Shown piece by piece: positions 1 through 12,230 of a stretch of DNA of 64,000 nt. The notes below the pieces were generated by a model. It saw only the letters and a list, made by a program, of their open reading frames with translations, did no database searches and had not been told where the DNA came from. A program made the position numbers and the translations under genes. Every line of letters starts with the position of its first letter. The stretch's first letter is position 1. Source of the stretch: Branchiostoma floridae (Eukaryota > Chordata > Leptocardii > Amphioxiformes > Branchiostomatidae); assembly GCF_000003815.2 (NCBI RefSeq), contig NC_049992.1:5096481-5160480 (forward strand), written 5' to 3'.

Positions 1-911
1 CATGTAAAGAAACACAAATAGCAGAGCTTAATTACAAACTACTTCATCAAATTTTACCATGTGGTGAGAAATTAAGCAAATGGAGAATACAAGATGAAGA
101 TGGTCAAGTAGTTGATCCTGTATGTAAATTATGTGACAGTGGTCATGTTGACAATTATAAACATATGTTCCTGGAATGTAAAAGACTAACTAACCTGTGG
201 AATTTGGTACATACTTCTGTACCATTTAGCCCCGGTAACCCTTATATTGATTTTGAAGAGATGATACTGGGAAAGGTAAACCAGCCAATAAACGAAAATA
301 TCCTGAAGAAAAGAATACGAATAATATCTATAGCAAAGTGGGTTATCTTTAAAACATGGATTTTTTCTAGAAAGTGCCCACGGCCAATTTCAGGCCATAA
401 CTTATCTAACATCTTCAATTGTGAACTCAAAAACAGGCTTCATGTTCTGTAATGTTTACTTCTATGTACAATGTACTTAAATAATGATTTTTATGCTCAT
501 AAAAAGCAACAACAACTGTTAAACCCATAGTATGTAAACTATAGTTCTAGTCCAGTCTAGATCTACTGTGTTATAACATACTGTAAACTATACTTTGTTA
601 TGAAAGAAAAAGTTCCGAATGTTAAAAGTAACTTGTTGTTTTTGATAACCATCTACATGTATCATAATTATTCCATGACAATTGTGGCAATCATGTGGTG
701 TATATTGGTTATACATAATAGCCTGTATAAGTACATGAGAGAAATGCTTATATAGACAATGATACTTCTTCCATGCGTATTACCTATTGTGTATTTCACT
801 AATACTTCAAATTACTCCATGTACAATAGTAGCTTAGATACTCTGTTGTTGACAAATGTATTATTTGTTTTTACTAATAAAGCCTTGAAAAAAAAATTAA
901 AAAAAAACTTA
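1..911 (+). mobile_element. LINE (non-LTR retrotransposon) 3' end, truncated by window edge
   Basis: An open frame runs from base 3 to the stop at 450-452. It carries a zinc-knuckle-like Cys/His cluster (CKLCDSGHVDNYKHMFLEC) followed by LTNLWN, as in the C-terminal end of LINE reverse-transcriptase ORF2 proteins. The 3' UTR follows, with an AATAAA-like signal near 874 and A-rich runs at 888-910, which I take as the element's tail. No start or RT catalytic core is in the window. The clade is uncertain; a Tx1/L1-like end is the closest I can suggest. Confidence 0.7.
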
Positions 912-2207
912 AAGATATCTTTTGCTTTATTTGATTGGAAATAGGTCAGAATTCTATACTTGTAAACACCAAATAAGTAAGTCGGAATTACGTCAGATAC
1001 CATCAACAACAAATGATGACTGATGATACAAACGACTGAATGACCATAAACAGATGAAAATCGCCATTAGAAAAATGGCCGTTGCCATGGCAACCGGTGA
1101 ACAGCACTTTACCCAAAACTTAGCCATTTTTGTATGTATGGACCAATGCCCTACTACTACCCCAAATGTTGAGAAAAATCAACATTTTGACTCGGCCACA
1201 TGGATTAGTTTATAGACAGTCTCTTGGATTACCCATGATGCATTGCGATATTCGCAGAAATTTGATAAAAAGTCCGTTGGGTGTAATTATTGAAATACTC
1301 GTAACTCCTGCTGGAATTGACGGATTTTGTTGCTTTAAAGCCCAAAATGCAGGTAAAGATGTGGCAAATCACGAAAACGTATCAAACAAGGCCCTATAGG
1401 CAGGCTGAATAAATGCCTGGTTTTGGAAAGTAAACAATGTAATTTTTACGCCAAAATTACCCCAAAAATCAGCCTTTAAAGATTCATAACTTCCTAAAGA
1501 TGCTAAATACCGACAAAAAACTTAATACTTTGTAATTCTTGTGGTATTTTTCACATGTAAACCAATTTTCATTGGAAATTATTGAATGTTTTACATATTT
1601 ATCTCGTCCTTTTCAATAAATGACCAAACGGCCAGGTCAATTTGGATGACGTCACTTGGTCACGTGATTACAGTAGGAAAGCTGTGCATGACAACTGGTT
1701 ATCGTGGCTTAAAATAAACTTTGGTTCCTACTAATACAAAAAAATCCATGATAGCACTTGTCCCTCTCGGTGGTACCAAAAACCCCTCTGGCCCATGGAC
1801 TATATGGAGGAAGGACTTATGTACGGGCTTAGGTAAATAGATTACGTGCCTCATGGGCTTGGTCATTTACAAGAATCGTTTATAAACGATTGTTAACAAA
1901 TGGAACTGACATATGACAAGGGACACGGGCTTTTTGTGCCACTCGCCTTCTCTACTTAGTCTAGAGATCTGCTACAGTAGGTCCGCCAAAACATTTACCA
2001 CTTACAAAACTGACAAAGATCAAAATGTACTGATGGAAATAAAAACTCATGTACACTGTATTAGTATGTTATAGTAGCTCTCAGTATTGATAATGAAGAA
2101 GGCAACAGTGGTTGTTGAAAGTTTGATCCCTGTGTACTTTTGCGTTGGAAGAAAGTTTAGCATTACTATGATTACTACCAACACAGATGAGCTTCCATTA
2201 CAGTACG
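912..2207. other. Intergenic, 3' of nucleoside hydrolase A
   Basis: No coding exon, RNA gene or clear transposon end is recognised here. Short open frames have no family features. A CRE-like TGACGTCA and an E-box CACGTG lie near 1650-1665. The segment beside the hydrolase stop (2099-2200) is shared with hydrolase intron 1. Confidence 0.5.
2099..2200. repeat. Segment duplicated in nucleoside hydrolase A intron 1 (second copy 8157-8262)
   Basis: About 100 bases just beyond the stop of hydrolase A match 8157-8262 in the same orientation. Shared words include GTTGGAAGAAAGTT, ACTATGATTAC and ATGAGCTTCC, with small indels. By eye roughly four bases in five agree. It may be a dispersed repeat or a local duplication of the 3' UTR. 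Confidence 0.6.
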
Positions 2208-5200
2208 TTATTGTACTGCTTCTGTCAAAAGCTGCTTAAACCGTGTCATATCAAGGCTTTCAATGACGTCAATATTCGGACTTTTGTGACTCAGTCTTGC
2301 CCAATCCACTACCATTTGTGCTCTTGTAAACTCGCCCTTCGTTTCTACTGTAGCGTACACATTAGAGATGGTCTGTGCCACGGCGTTGTCCATAGCAACG
2401 GCGGTTGCTAAGGTGTCGCTGGCTGTGTACGTCAGCGCGCCATCTTGTTGTAGTTGCTGGGTGAGGTTGTGTGAAATGTCCCGGATGAAGCGAGCCTTAG
2501 CGGTGTCTGCAGTTAGCCAGCTGGTGAAGAAATCCTTCATGGGAGATAAAAAAAGAACAAGAAAGGTGATATTTGCTAGCAAATAAATTACAAACATTAC
2601 AGGGGTAGGAGGAGCCCCTTCCATCCTTGGTCGGAATTCCTCCTAGGAGACGGAAACTCCAAATAATCTGAATCTGCTGGGGCCGTCTTACACGTGGCAT
2701 ATAATTCCTGTCCCTGTGGGACCCCGAGAGCGTGGAGAAGGACGTGCACAACTCTCTTTCACCTTAAAAAGCCACGTGCAGGCCAGGCAGACGGCAAGTA
2801 ATCTCCAAGCAGATCCTACAACGGCATATTATAGATGGTACCAAACTGACCAAGGAGTGTAGTCAGCCAAGAGGTGTACATTTGACATGTAGCAAAACAC
2901 ACTCCTAGGCCGGCTTCACTCCTCTGCCAGCTTTTGATACTGTCTTATGCTACCGTAGGATCGGCTTGGAGATTAGACGGCAAATAACTGTCTGCCTACC
3001 ATTGTCTTCCGGAACAGATGGATGCCAAAAGACAAAACGTTAACCTTCACATGGACATGCCTAAGAAACTACAGTAATTATTTTTTTCTTACTCAAACAC
3101 ATTCTTATATGTGGTGACCAGCTCTTCCGGCTGTCCTGCCACTTACTACATTATGTAATTGAACACCAAAGGGCCTGATACTTTACCAGTAACCATGGTG
3201 ACAGGCTTTTTTGTTCAGGTCATTGACCTCAGTTCTTAATTAAGAACGTTCAGGTCATTCACCTCATTTCTTAATTAAGAACGTTCAGGTCATTGACCTC
3301 AGTTCTTAATTAAGAACGTTCAGGTCATTGACCTCATTTCGTAATTAAGAACGTTCAGGTCATTGACCTCAGTTCTTAATTAAGACTGTTTAGGTCATTG
3401 ACATCATTTCTTAATTAAGAACGTTCAGGTCACTGACGTCATTTCTTAATTAAGAACGGAAGAAGATTCTGACGAAGACACGTTACGCCAGCAAAAACAA
3501 TATATTTCCGCTCCGTAATGGTAACATGAAAAGCACAGCATTTCGTCAAACGATTTGTAATTTTCCAGGACCGTTCAAGAGATATTGTTTTTGAAAGTCA
3601 TATAAGGATTCAATGTTTAAAAAGGGGTAAAATATATCCTTCCGAGTTTCCGCCAAATCAAATCTTACATCATCCGGTTGGCAAGAAAAAGTATAGAACC
3701 TTTTGGAAATATAATAATAACTTCGTAGAATGCTAAAAGAAGAAAAAGAGCAAGCATTTCTTTCTAGAAATACATTTCCCTTTATGTGTATAACAGAAAA
3801 ATAGATAGCTGTAAAATAGATTGCTATCCTTAAAACTGTTAGACGTACCCATTCCAGGCCGTGTTCCTGACAAACCTCCCACGGCACAACCTTCATGGGA
3901 CACTTGTACTCCCGCAGAACAACCTGCGCCGCCTCGGGGTCCATCCAGAAGTTAAACTCCGCAGCGACGTCCATGTTACCGACTCCTGTGGACAGGAAAG
4001 AACCAAGGATGTTAGATTAGATTTTGAGAGCTAAAAATGTCAATGGAAATAACATAAAAGGCTTTTGTATCTTGAACCTTGAACCTTGAACATGGACATC
4101 AGGGATGTTATGACGGGTCGCACTGGATCCTATGACTAGTACTTTGACCACGCCGAATGGTTAGTCATCAAATACATTTAATTTTCTACTTGTAGCTAGG
4201 GCTGGGTACCGGTACAGAAAATTCAGGTCCAGGTCCGGTTCAGGTCCAAAGGATTAGGTCCAGGTCCGGACCTGAACCTGGACCTGATGCAGTATGACTC
4301 ATACCAATTGTCCATTTCACTACAAAGAAATCTGTTTGGTGGAGTATTAGACTTACACTGGCGTTTTACAATCCTACAACGCTAACTGCACCTGTACGAT
4401 TGACTGTAAACCTTGGTAGAAATTACTATAAACTCTACTCTACTTCACTCTTGTCATTTTCTTCCAACTGCAAGCGCCAAAACGTGTGAATGCCTGATGA
4501 AACAATATGTTAATTTTCTAACCGGTCCAACATCCGGTCCACCTAATTTTTTCAGGTCCGGTTTTTCTGGACCGGTCCAATAAGAAAAACCGGTTTTGTA
4601 CCGGTACGCTGTACCGATACCCAGCCCTACTTGTAGCCAATGCTGCCAATCTAAAAAGGATACGCGATTTTAACATGATGATGGTTTTACATAAACAACT
4701 TAACACGTATACGACCTAAGCATCCAATATATTTGCATTTCATCAGGACAATGATACTAGTTTTTTTCATATTTTACTGTCATTCTAATAAATACATCAC
4801 ACATTTTGATGCAACAAAGTTGGTCTGAAAACACGACTATGTCCTTTCACAAAGTACCATGTTCCATGACAAGTTACCATGTTCATAGGTAAGGCGTCAA
4901 AATATCGATATCAATGTCTTTCCTGATTATAGAAAGTTTATTTGCAAGTACATGCCCGGAGACTTATTGCAAGTACATCGTAGAAACATAGAGAACATAC
5001 ACGTGAAAATTGATAGTGATAAATATCATTGTAACAAGAGACAACTTGAATTGAACTATTATATCAGCACAAGAAGCTGTAGATTCCATGTACATTTGTA
5101 GCATATTTCTTCGTAACGCTATCTTAACTTTATCTCTAAAACCACATACAGCCCATGTGACCCCTGACCTCTGATGTTGCCTCCCATGATGATGATCTCC

Positions 5201-8200
5201 TTGAAGCGTGAGGAAATGTCCGGGTCCATCCTCCTGGCCAGCGCCACGTTAGTGAGCGGACCGAGGGCGATGAGGGTGATCTGGTTCGGGTAAACCTTGG
5301 ACATCCGGATCAACGTTAACACGGCGTGTTCTAATGGGGGTGGGGATATAAGTTGATTCTTTTCAAACACCTTTATTACCAGTTTCAAAAATACAGTAGG
5401 TACATACATATTTCAGTCTTTTAACAATACATACATATTTCAGTCATATTTCAGGTGAGCATATCAGTAATGTGTAAAAAATGGAATATATCAACAATGA
5501 ATTTCGCACATGACTTGGAAAACTTCGTATGATGTTGTCATTTTTAAGAAGTATGTGATTACTCTTATGTTTCATCCAAGATAGAAAAATTGCGTTTTTA
5601 TTACTTCATTATTTTAGGACCATTGTCATTGAGATTTACAAGACCACAGCAACGCACAAATTTTCTGAAGATCTAGACACTAAAGTCTCCAGGTAAAGTA
5701 AAGAGCATGACACACCTGTCTGGTTGATCAGGTTGTAGTCAGGTAGGCTGACGTCAGGTACGTCTCCCATGCCGTCGGCGCCGTTCCAGTAGGTGTGGTC
5801 AAACACGTCATGCCCCATGAGCTGTAGCGACGCCCCTACGTGCACGGGGATCTGGGAAATGGGAACCACTAAATGTCACATAAGGCTACAGAAAGTAAAT
5901 TCTCTTGATGAGATCAGCGCGTTCTTACGTTTTGCTCAGTAGTCCAATGTGTTCTGCTGTTGCAGTGGTCTGGACATCCTGCAGCTGCAATCAGTCTTTC
6001 TTCAACTCCCTCCATTTCATCCTGTTCATAGCGACCCCCTACGTACGTGTACGGGGATCTTGGAAACCGAAGCAAAGGAAATCCCGAGTATCACCACACC
6101 CCAAGTGGAATACGACCACAAGCTTTATTGGAACGACAAAAAGTACAGTGAATTTCGTATGGTCAACTACAACCTACAAAATAGGGATACAGAGCAAATC
6201 TTAAGATTCTACTGACTATACAATATCGGATAACAAAATAAAAACGTTTATACAATTAGGCATGGCTAAGCGTGAGTGCCATTATATTTTCTAATTACAA
6301 AGCAATATTTCATGTCTTTGCCTATCTTAGCATTATGAGAGATGTTGGCTCTAAAAATATAGATGTCTTTTCGATGATGTAAATTGGGGGTGTCAATACG
6401 CCATTTATGTTCACATTTCTATACTATATTTGTATGCAGTTTTAGAACTTAGACGAGTATCATTGTATCAATTGACTTGTTACTGTTGCCTTACAATTAC
6501 ACCATGTACAAATGTTGTGCAATAAAGTTCATTCATTATTGGCCTCGGGCACGGTACAACAATCTCATTACTAGTACTCAAATGGGTAACACACCATCAT
6601 CATCATTATCATCACCGCGGGTGAGTTGCCCTGACCAGTTCTCCCCTTTCCTAATTGTAACTATTGGCTATTGTCATATAGCCAGGCGCCGCGGACCAAT
6701 CAGAAGGCCCCGTTCCACGTTAGTTATGACGCCGTAACACAAAGATTCCCGCCAGCCCGGCGTGTATCGCCCTTCTGATTGGTCAGAATGAATCGACACC
6801 GGCATTTGCATCGACACCGGCACCAGTGGCAATCAGAAGGAGCGATACACACATGATATGAAGGCATTGGCCAATTAAAAGGAGCGAAACATATGTCAGA
6901 GCAGAGGGAATAAGTACAGACTGCAAGAAGGGAGGAATGGCTCCTTCTGTTAACATTGATGTTCTAAAGAGCCAAATACTACAATGTTTCGAATATTTTC
7001 TGTGGAAATTTTGGTTTCAAAAGGCAATCTGTAATCTCCTTACATATGTATGTACCGAAGAACAAATGTGAATTTTTCAGAAATTTGACAAAGGAATTCA
7101 CACGTATTGTACCAAAGGATCTATGCTTCATACAGGAGTTTGCAAGTTTGGGTAGGCTATATGATAATAACGTTAATGACCCGCCTGTTCCTCTGTGTAC
7201 ATGGTGTCATAACGCCTGGTCCTTTGCTATAACCACCTCATAAAACCAGGAGGTTATAGCAAAGGACCAGGCGTTATGACACCATATACACCTCGGAGCG
7301 GGTCATTAACCCTTAATTCAAACACGACGGTGACAAGGAAGAACTCACATCCATCCGCCCGGCGACTTGCAGCACCCTCAGCGCGTTCCTAGCCGCCTGT
7401 TGAACTTCCCGCGCATTCCCTTTTACACACGTGACCGCCAGCACGCGCACAGCAGGCTGGGATAGCACCATCAACATGGCGATGGCGTCATCAATGCCGG
7501 GGTCCAAGTCAAGAATAACAAGTTTTTCCTCAACTGCAATCATTATTTAACATCAACAGAAGATGAAAAAAAAAACCATGAAAAACATAACGTCAAGAAT
7601 TATAATAAACAAGACTTTTCTACAATTAGTCATTTTAACTGTTTTTTAAAGATCCTGGTTCGCATTGTAACGCTAGTTCACCTTTATCCGTGGGGTAACC
7701 TATATCCGTTGTTTCTATAAACGGGGTATTTAGGGATATCAAGTCGACAAACGTGGTATCAAACTGCAAGATATTGCAAGTTGAAACCACCGTCCATCAA
7801 CTTGATATATACCCAGAAATACCCTGTTTATAGAAACACTGGATATAGGTTACCCCGCGGATAAAGTTGAACTAGCGTCAACACTGTAGATTTGTATACA
7901 TAGAAAAGTAAAAGACAAATGCAGTACCTTGTTGTCCAGCACGATTCGGTGAGCTAAGACTCAGGCCAACCCCGAGCCCAATGGCAAGAGACAGCAGGAC
8001 CCCAGCCAGAGCCTGCAGGGGACAACCGTTATGAGAACTTTCTGGCACGTTTGACCAGTTGCTGACGTCACGTGTACGTAAGATCACGTGTCAATAGCTA
8101 GGGTCACGTGGTTGTAACTCTGACGAGTTCACGTTCAATTCAGAACAGTGACTGGAAGGCGGCAGTGGCCGCAGAAAATTTGATCCGTGTAAACCTTTGT

Positions 8201-8995
8201 GTTGGAAGAAAGTTCAGTATTGTACTATGATTACACTAGTACTACAAAGACATATGAGCTTCCCTGATGATATTTGAGAACTGTTACAAACATGACAGAA
8301 TGTTGGGTATGTTAAACCTTAACTGAGGGTTTCCAGGTCTGCAAATCCGTGGTAACAGGTACTAAAGAATGATTTCAGTCGCCATGTTTGTTATTTGGAT
8401 ACACCATACATGAAGAGCCAATGCTATAAAATCTTCCCGTCTTTTCTTCTTTCATACTGCCTACCCTCTAATTCAAGAGATTATTGGATGGAATACAAGC
8501 GCAAATTTACCTGACATCGTCCACGTTTAACCGTTCAGCGTGGTGAGCAATACAGGAAGACCACGCTACCTTACCAGGTCGACATACTCAACGGCAAAGT
8601 GAAAGCACCTAAGTATTTCAAATGTTAATATTTACCATGTAAAGGGGATAGACTAAGGCCAGGGGGGGGGGGGGTCATACATGTAGTTATTCCGACCTGT
8701 ATTCACCATCAGAATGCTTCCAAGGTTTCTAAAGTTACGCTGTTCACAAACTTGGAGACACATGCCGCATCGACATGTACACAAACGATCGAAGACAAAC
8801 GCACCGAAAACATGACCTTCTTGGCGAAGATAGCCTGACTGGGGTTAATGAACCCCTCCCGAGGTGGCGGCAACTCTAGGGCCGGCCGCAAGGAGCGCGA
8901 TTTTAGTCAGATAATAATAAAAAAAACTAGGTCACCACACTTACCACAGACAGCCAGAGGACACGCCTCGCTTTGGGGGAGGCATTTCTCTCCAT
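2208..8995 (-). CDS. Nucleoside hydrolase A (inosine-uridine preferring family), membrane-anchored
   Basis: Predicted to hydrolyse the N-glycosidic bond of nucleosides. Seven exons (minus strand): 8995-8945, 8012-7928, 7533-7349, 5851-5716, 5330-5169, 3985-3849, 2534-2208; they join in frame to 360 aa. All introns are GT-AG. The family signature DLDPGIDD is at residues 54-61 (Ca2+/ribose site). [10 protein letters not shown] (216-225) matches the second active-site block. Where protozoan enzymes have His-Asp near the C terminus this protein has Ser-Asp (YTASD), so the leaving-group His is absent. Basic residues followed by a hydrophobic stretch (about 14-36) suggest a type II signal anchor. 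The start is the only ATG in the first exon, but a weak context leaves room for another. It lies head-to-head with paralogue B and lacks B's last intron. Family call is firm; substrate is unknown. Confidence 0.9.
2799..2975. mobile_element. Foldback MITE, TAATCTCCAAGCAG family, in 3' intron of hydrolase A
   Basis: Left end TAATCTCCAAGCAGATCCTA and right end GATCGGCTTGGAGATTA are inverted. The flanks repeat GACGGCAA, a hAT-like 8-bp target duplication. A complete relative with long arms lies at 42093-42467, and a half copy near 18700-18790. Confidence 0.7.
3213..3457. repeat. 35-bp minisatellite, 7 units, each with AGGTCA inverted half-sites and TTAATTAA
   Basis: Seven head-to-tail 35-bp units (3213, 3248, 3283, 3318, 3353, 3388, 3423). 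Units 1, 3, 4 and 5 contain AGGTCATTGACCT, a perfect inverted repeat of the nuclear-receptor half-site with one-base spacing. Most units also contain CTTAATTAAG, a palindrome with homeodomain-type TTAATTAA. It lies in the last intron of hydrolase A. Confidence 0.9.
4197..4629. mobile_element. hAT-type MITE, TAGGGCTGGGTACCGGTAC ends
   Basis: Inverted ends TAGGGCTGGGTACCGGTAC and GTACCGATACCCAGCCCTA enclose 433 bp. The 8-bp flanks CTTGTAGC (4189-4196 and 4630-4637) are identical. The interior is rich in GGTCCAGGTCCGG-like words. It sits in an intron of hydrolase A and has no coding capacity. Confidence 0.85.
7172..7310. repeat. Near-perfect hairpin (foldback element) in hydrolase A intron 3
   Basis: Arms 7173-7234 and 7252-7309 are reverse complements, separated by only about 17 bases. 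An inner 32-bp stretch of each arm is exact. The outer ends read TTAATGACCCGC and GCGGGTCATTAA. It looks like a tiny foldback transposon and lies about 40 bases from exon 3. Confidence 0.85.
7668..7880. mobile_element. MITE, TAACGCTAGTTCACCTTTAT family, copy 1
   Basis: About 213 bp with inverted ends (TAACGCTAGTTCACC on the left, GAACTAGCG on the right) and inner mirrored GGTAACCTATATCC / GGATATAGGTTACC. It is in hydrolase A intron 2. Relatives are at 12314-12768, 46225-46432 and 60080-60292. Confidence 0.8.
8157..8262. repeat. Second copy of the segment at 2099-2200
   Basis: Matches the sequence beyond hydrolase A's stop in the same orientation (GTTGGAAGAAAGTT, ACTATGATTAC, ATGAGCTTCC). It lies in intron 1 of hydrolase A. 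Confidence 0.6.
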
Positions 8996-11900
8996 TACGC
9001 TGACTTTCTCGTAATGTGGGCTTGGCGTAAACTGCAGTCAATTCCGATGCTATTACGCAACTTCTGACGTATAGACACAAACAGTACATATGACACTCAC
9101 AGAAACACACACACAGTTCGTTAGATGTTGAATATGGTCAGCAGTCTTCGCGTGGCCGTACTGAAGCAAGTATGTTACGCTGAAGAGCCGTTTTACCGGT
9201 TGAACAATACAAATACAGCACTTATGACCTTTGTACTTTTATCCAGAGCTAGAGAGCCACGTGACAGACTTATTTTTAGCACAGCTTGTATTTTGACCCT
9301 AGCTATGTATAGCGACATACACAGAGCGTTGGGTTTTCCCTCTTGTCCGTGTGGGTGAGAAACATTTGTAAATATTGTATTTTGTAACCGGTGAAAGACG
9401 ACATACATTTTATTTCTAACTGGCCCTCGAACGATCACAAAAGAAGAGAGCTATTCGAAGGGGCCTGAAAAACCCACCAAAACTTCCAAACGTTTGCTGA
9501 CGAAAGTTAGAATATAACCCTACTAATTTCACAAAACTCACTTATTACAGAAAAAAAGTGGGAATTCTTCCTCTGCTTCCAAAAAAAGTCAAAACCGGAA
9601 AGTCTAGAAAGAGATTGTACGTTTCAGCGATTCATACCCTAGGCAATACATTGTAATAAACTCATAAACTCAAATTGTATTGGGTTGTTGCAAATAAGCA
9701 ACTATTGAAGTTATAAACAAACATTAAGTGAAACATAAATTGTACTATACGTATTTTGCACCATGTATGTGTAGAAAACAAGAATGATGCAATTCTATGA
9801 TATGTACCTCTATTGTATTTTGTCTCACCAGTACCTTATCCCTCATGACCTCATCAATGAAAAGCGGCCTGCAGGCCAATTTGAGCCTCTCTTGAAAAAA
9901 AAAGGTTCAAGCATAGAAAGAAACAAACAATGAATATCAAACTAGGCTCTCAGTACAAAATACGTTTTAAATGAATTTTACCAATTACTGACGTCGGTGT
10001 AGGTTAGACATCCAGGTAATAAGATACACCAAAAAGTAGTTACTCAAGCAACTGGATATGGTTTTCATAGTTAGAGTATAAAAAAAACTGTTTCTTCCAG
10101 ATCACTTCAGTGTCACTGACGAAAACTGGTGGATTCCAGTTGAAACGTCTGACCGTTTCCAAAACCATATCCAGTCACTTGTCTGATGAGTAACTACTTT
10201 TTGGTGCAATTACTGACTTCTTTATAAAGCAGTCTAAGAATGATAAGTCAATATGAAAGTCGGAATCCTCTAGTATCTGAGAAAATATAATCGCCTCATG
10301 GACTAGTAGAAAAGACAGGATTTCGGCCCAAATATCAGGTGCTGTAACGGTACTACTCCGGTGATGAACATGAACGCTAAAACGTTTTCCTCTTTGTCAG
10401 CCCAAGACTTTTTTATCATCACAATTTGTTGACCGTGCCATCCGCAGATAAAAAAGATACAAAACAGGGAATTTCCCGAATGTTTGAACCTTTTAAAAGG
10501 TCCGCTATAGTACCATACCATGCCTCCGGCTAGTTCGGCAGCCTGGATGTATTTCTCTTCAAGACATACAACCGAATAAACTAAATCAAAACCAAGGCTT
10601 TGCTTGGCTCAACTTAGTGAGGAGCCGCCAACAGCTACAGAGCATGCTAAAGAGCAGTGCTGGCCTCTGGCCCATAATAGCGAATTTACGTCAAACTTTA
10701 CTGGCTCTGCCAATGTCAGCTCAAGGTCAAAGTCACCATAGATTCCCGGTGAATAAAACCCCATGAATTAAAAAAAAAAAACTGGTTTCCGGCCAAAATG
10801 TCTAGACATAATCTTTCCCCATCATATTTAACGGTTCTGCCACAGCGGTTTTAATTAGAACAGCCACGAGACTGGAACCTCGCTGGTTTGGCGGGGAGCC
10901 AGCGGGAGATAAGTAAGAAGAACACATGACCCGCTCAGGTCAGGTTCGGCCCAAGCTCAAATTCATTACGTTACCGGCATTTCGCAGTGACATTGGATAT
11001 CGCCGACAGCGTGATACACCTCCCGTCAACTTCTAAAGGTACGTAACCTTCTGTTTCAGTAGGAGCTCGGTTACAATCGGCATACGATCGTCGTCTGATC
11101 GCGAACTAAGGGCATTATTGGGTATAAGTCGTGTGTATATATATATATGCCATATGCAACTCAGCTGTGTATTTAATATCAGGGAGGTTTTATATAAAAA
11201 TACAGTATAAGATCGGGGGTTAAATTTGTAACAACCTACTTAAAGCTCCTACGACATCAAAACCATACGACAATGTAACTACATCTAAGGAAATCTGAAG
11301 ACCTATAGTTACGTCGGTTTGTGTCCGTAGCTTTATCTACATGTACGTGAGGCAAATTCTTTCTGAGATGGTCGGTTTGACCTTGACTTGGTGTTGTCAA
11401 CATCAAGCTGACGTTACGCAATATCTGATGTTACGCAATACATGTAGGTGTAATGTGGTTTGAAGCATCATCTCAAATGGGAGAAGACATTGTTATCATC
11501 GTGTTGAGACGACTCATGCTTTAGACACGCTTTCGAACCTGACATTGCCTTGCGATTTGAAACCAAAAACGTAAAAGCAGATGAAGAGGTAATTTTCTTA
11601 AACTTAAAGGTATTGCACTATTTTTGTTGGCCTGATCTTTCCTCGCGATCGTATAGTTATATATGCATATTTTTCCGATATCAACAGTCTCAGATTTCTA
11701 ACGGTATTGGGGAACTCAATTTCTTTCTACTGTCCATTGATATGGTATTCCGTCTTTATCGTTGTGCATTGGTATTCCCAGCACGGTTTCACCTATATAC
11801 AGAAGGGCAATGTGCCAGAAACAAGGCACATGGTCAAAGCTGTAACGTTAGAGTTTTAATGGAGGAAGGACTCGGTCGCTGACCCTAACCTGAGCGTACG

Positions 11901-12230
11901 TTCACCGGATATGGAGAAATTAATGATATGAACAAGAGTTCGGAGACCTCATACCTCCATGAAACGCGTTCAATCATTTTTTTTACATTTCATACAATGT
12001 TTGAATTAAAGCTAAAACAGGTATCTCACTAGCACTGGGTCGGCTTTGCGACAAATTATTTTGTGACAAGATGAGAACTGTTTGGCCAATTTTCAGTGCT
12101 GTCACACTGACATGCGATATGCGGTTAAAATGCGTGACCTTGACAAGCAAAATATCACATTTTTAGTTTTTTTTCCTGACATATTAGTCAGTCAATGGTT
12201 AATTTTCTTTTTTACTATCTTTGCTTTCAG
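8996..12230. promoter_or_regulatory. Intergenic space between divergent hydrolase genes; likely contains both promoters
   Basis: Exon 1 of A ends here on the minus strand and the coding part of B starts at 12231 on the plus strand. A good donor (AAAG|GTACGT) at 11038-11039 could end a 5' UTR exon of B, because the B start codon lies directly after a splice acceptor. A MITE occupies 10027-10206. I see no confident TATA box. The rest is unassigned. Confidence 0.4.
10027..10206. mobile_element. MITE, CACCAAAAAGTAGTTACTC ends
   Basis: Inverted ends CACCAAAAAGTAGTTACTC and GAGTAACTACTTTTTGGTG, with mirrored inner words AACTGGATATGG / CCATATCCAG. About 180 bp, non-coding. A diverged relative lies at 13730-13903. 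Confidence 0.85.

Noticed and set aside
3213-3457. CRISPR-like regular repeat array
   Set aside because: Units abut without spacers and the DNA is eukaryotic; it is a minisatellite.
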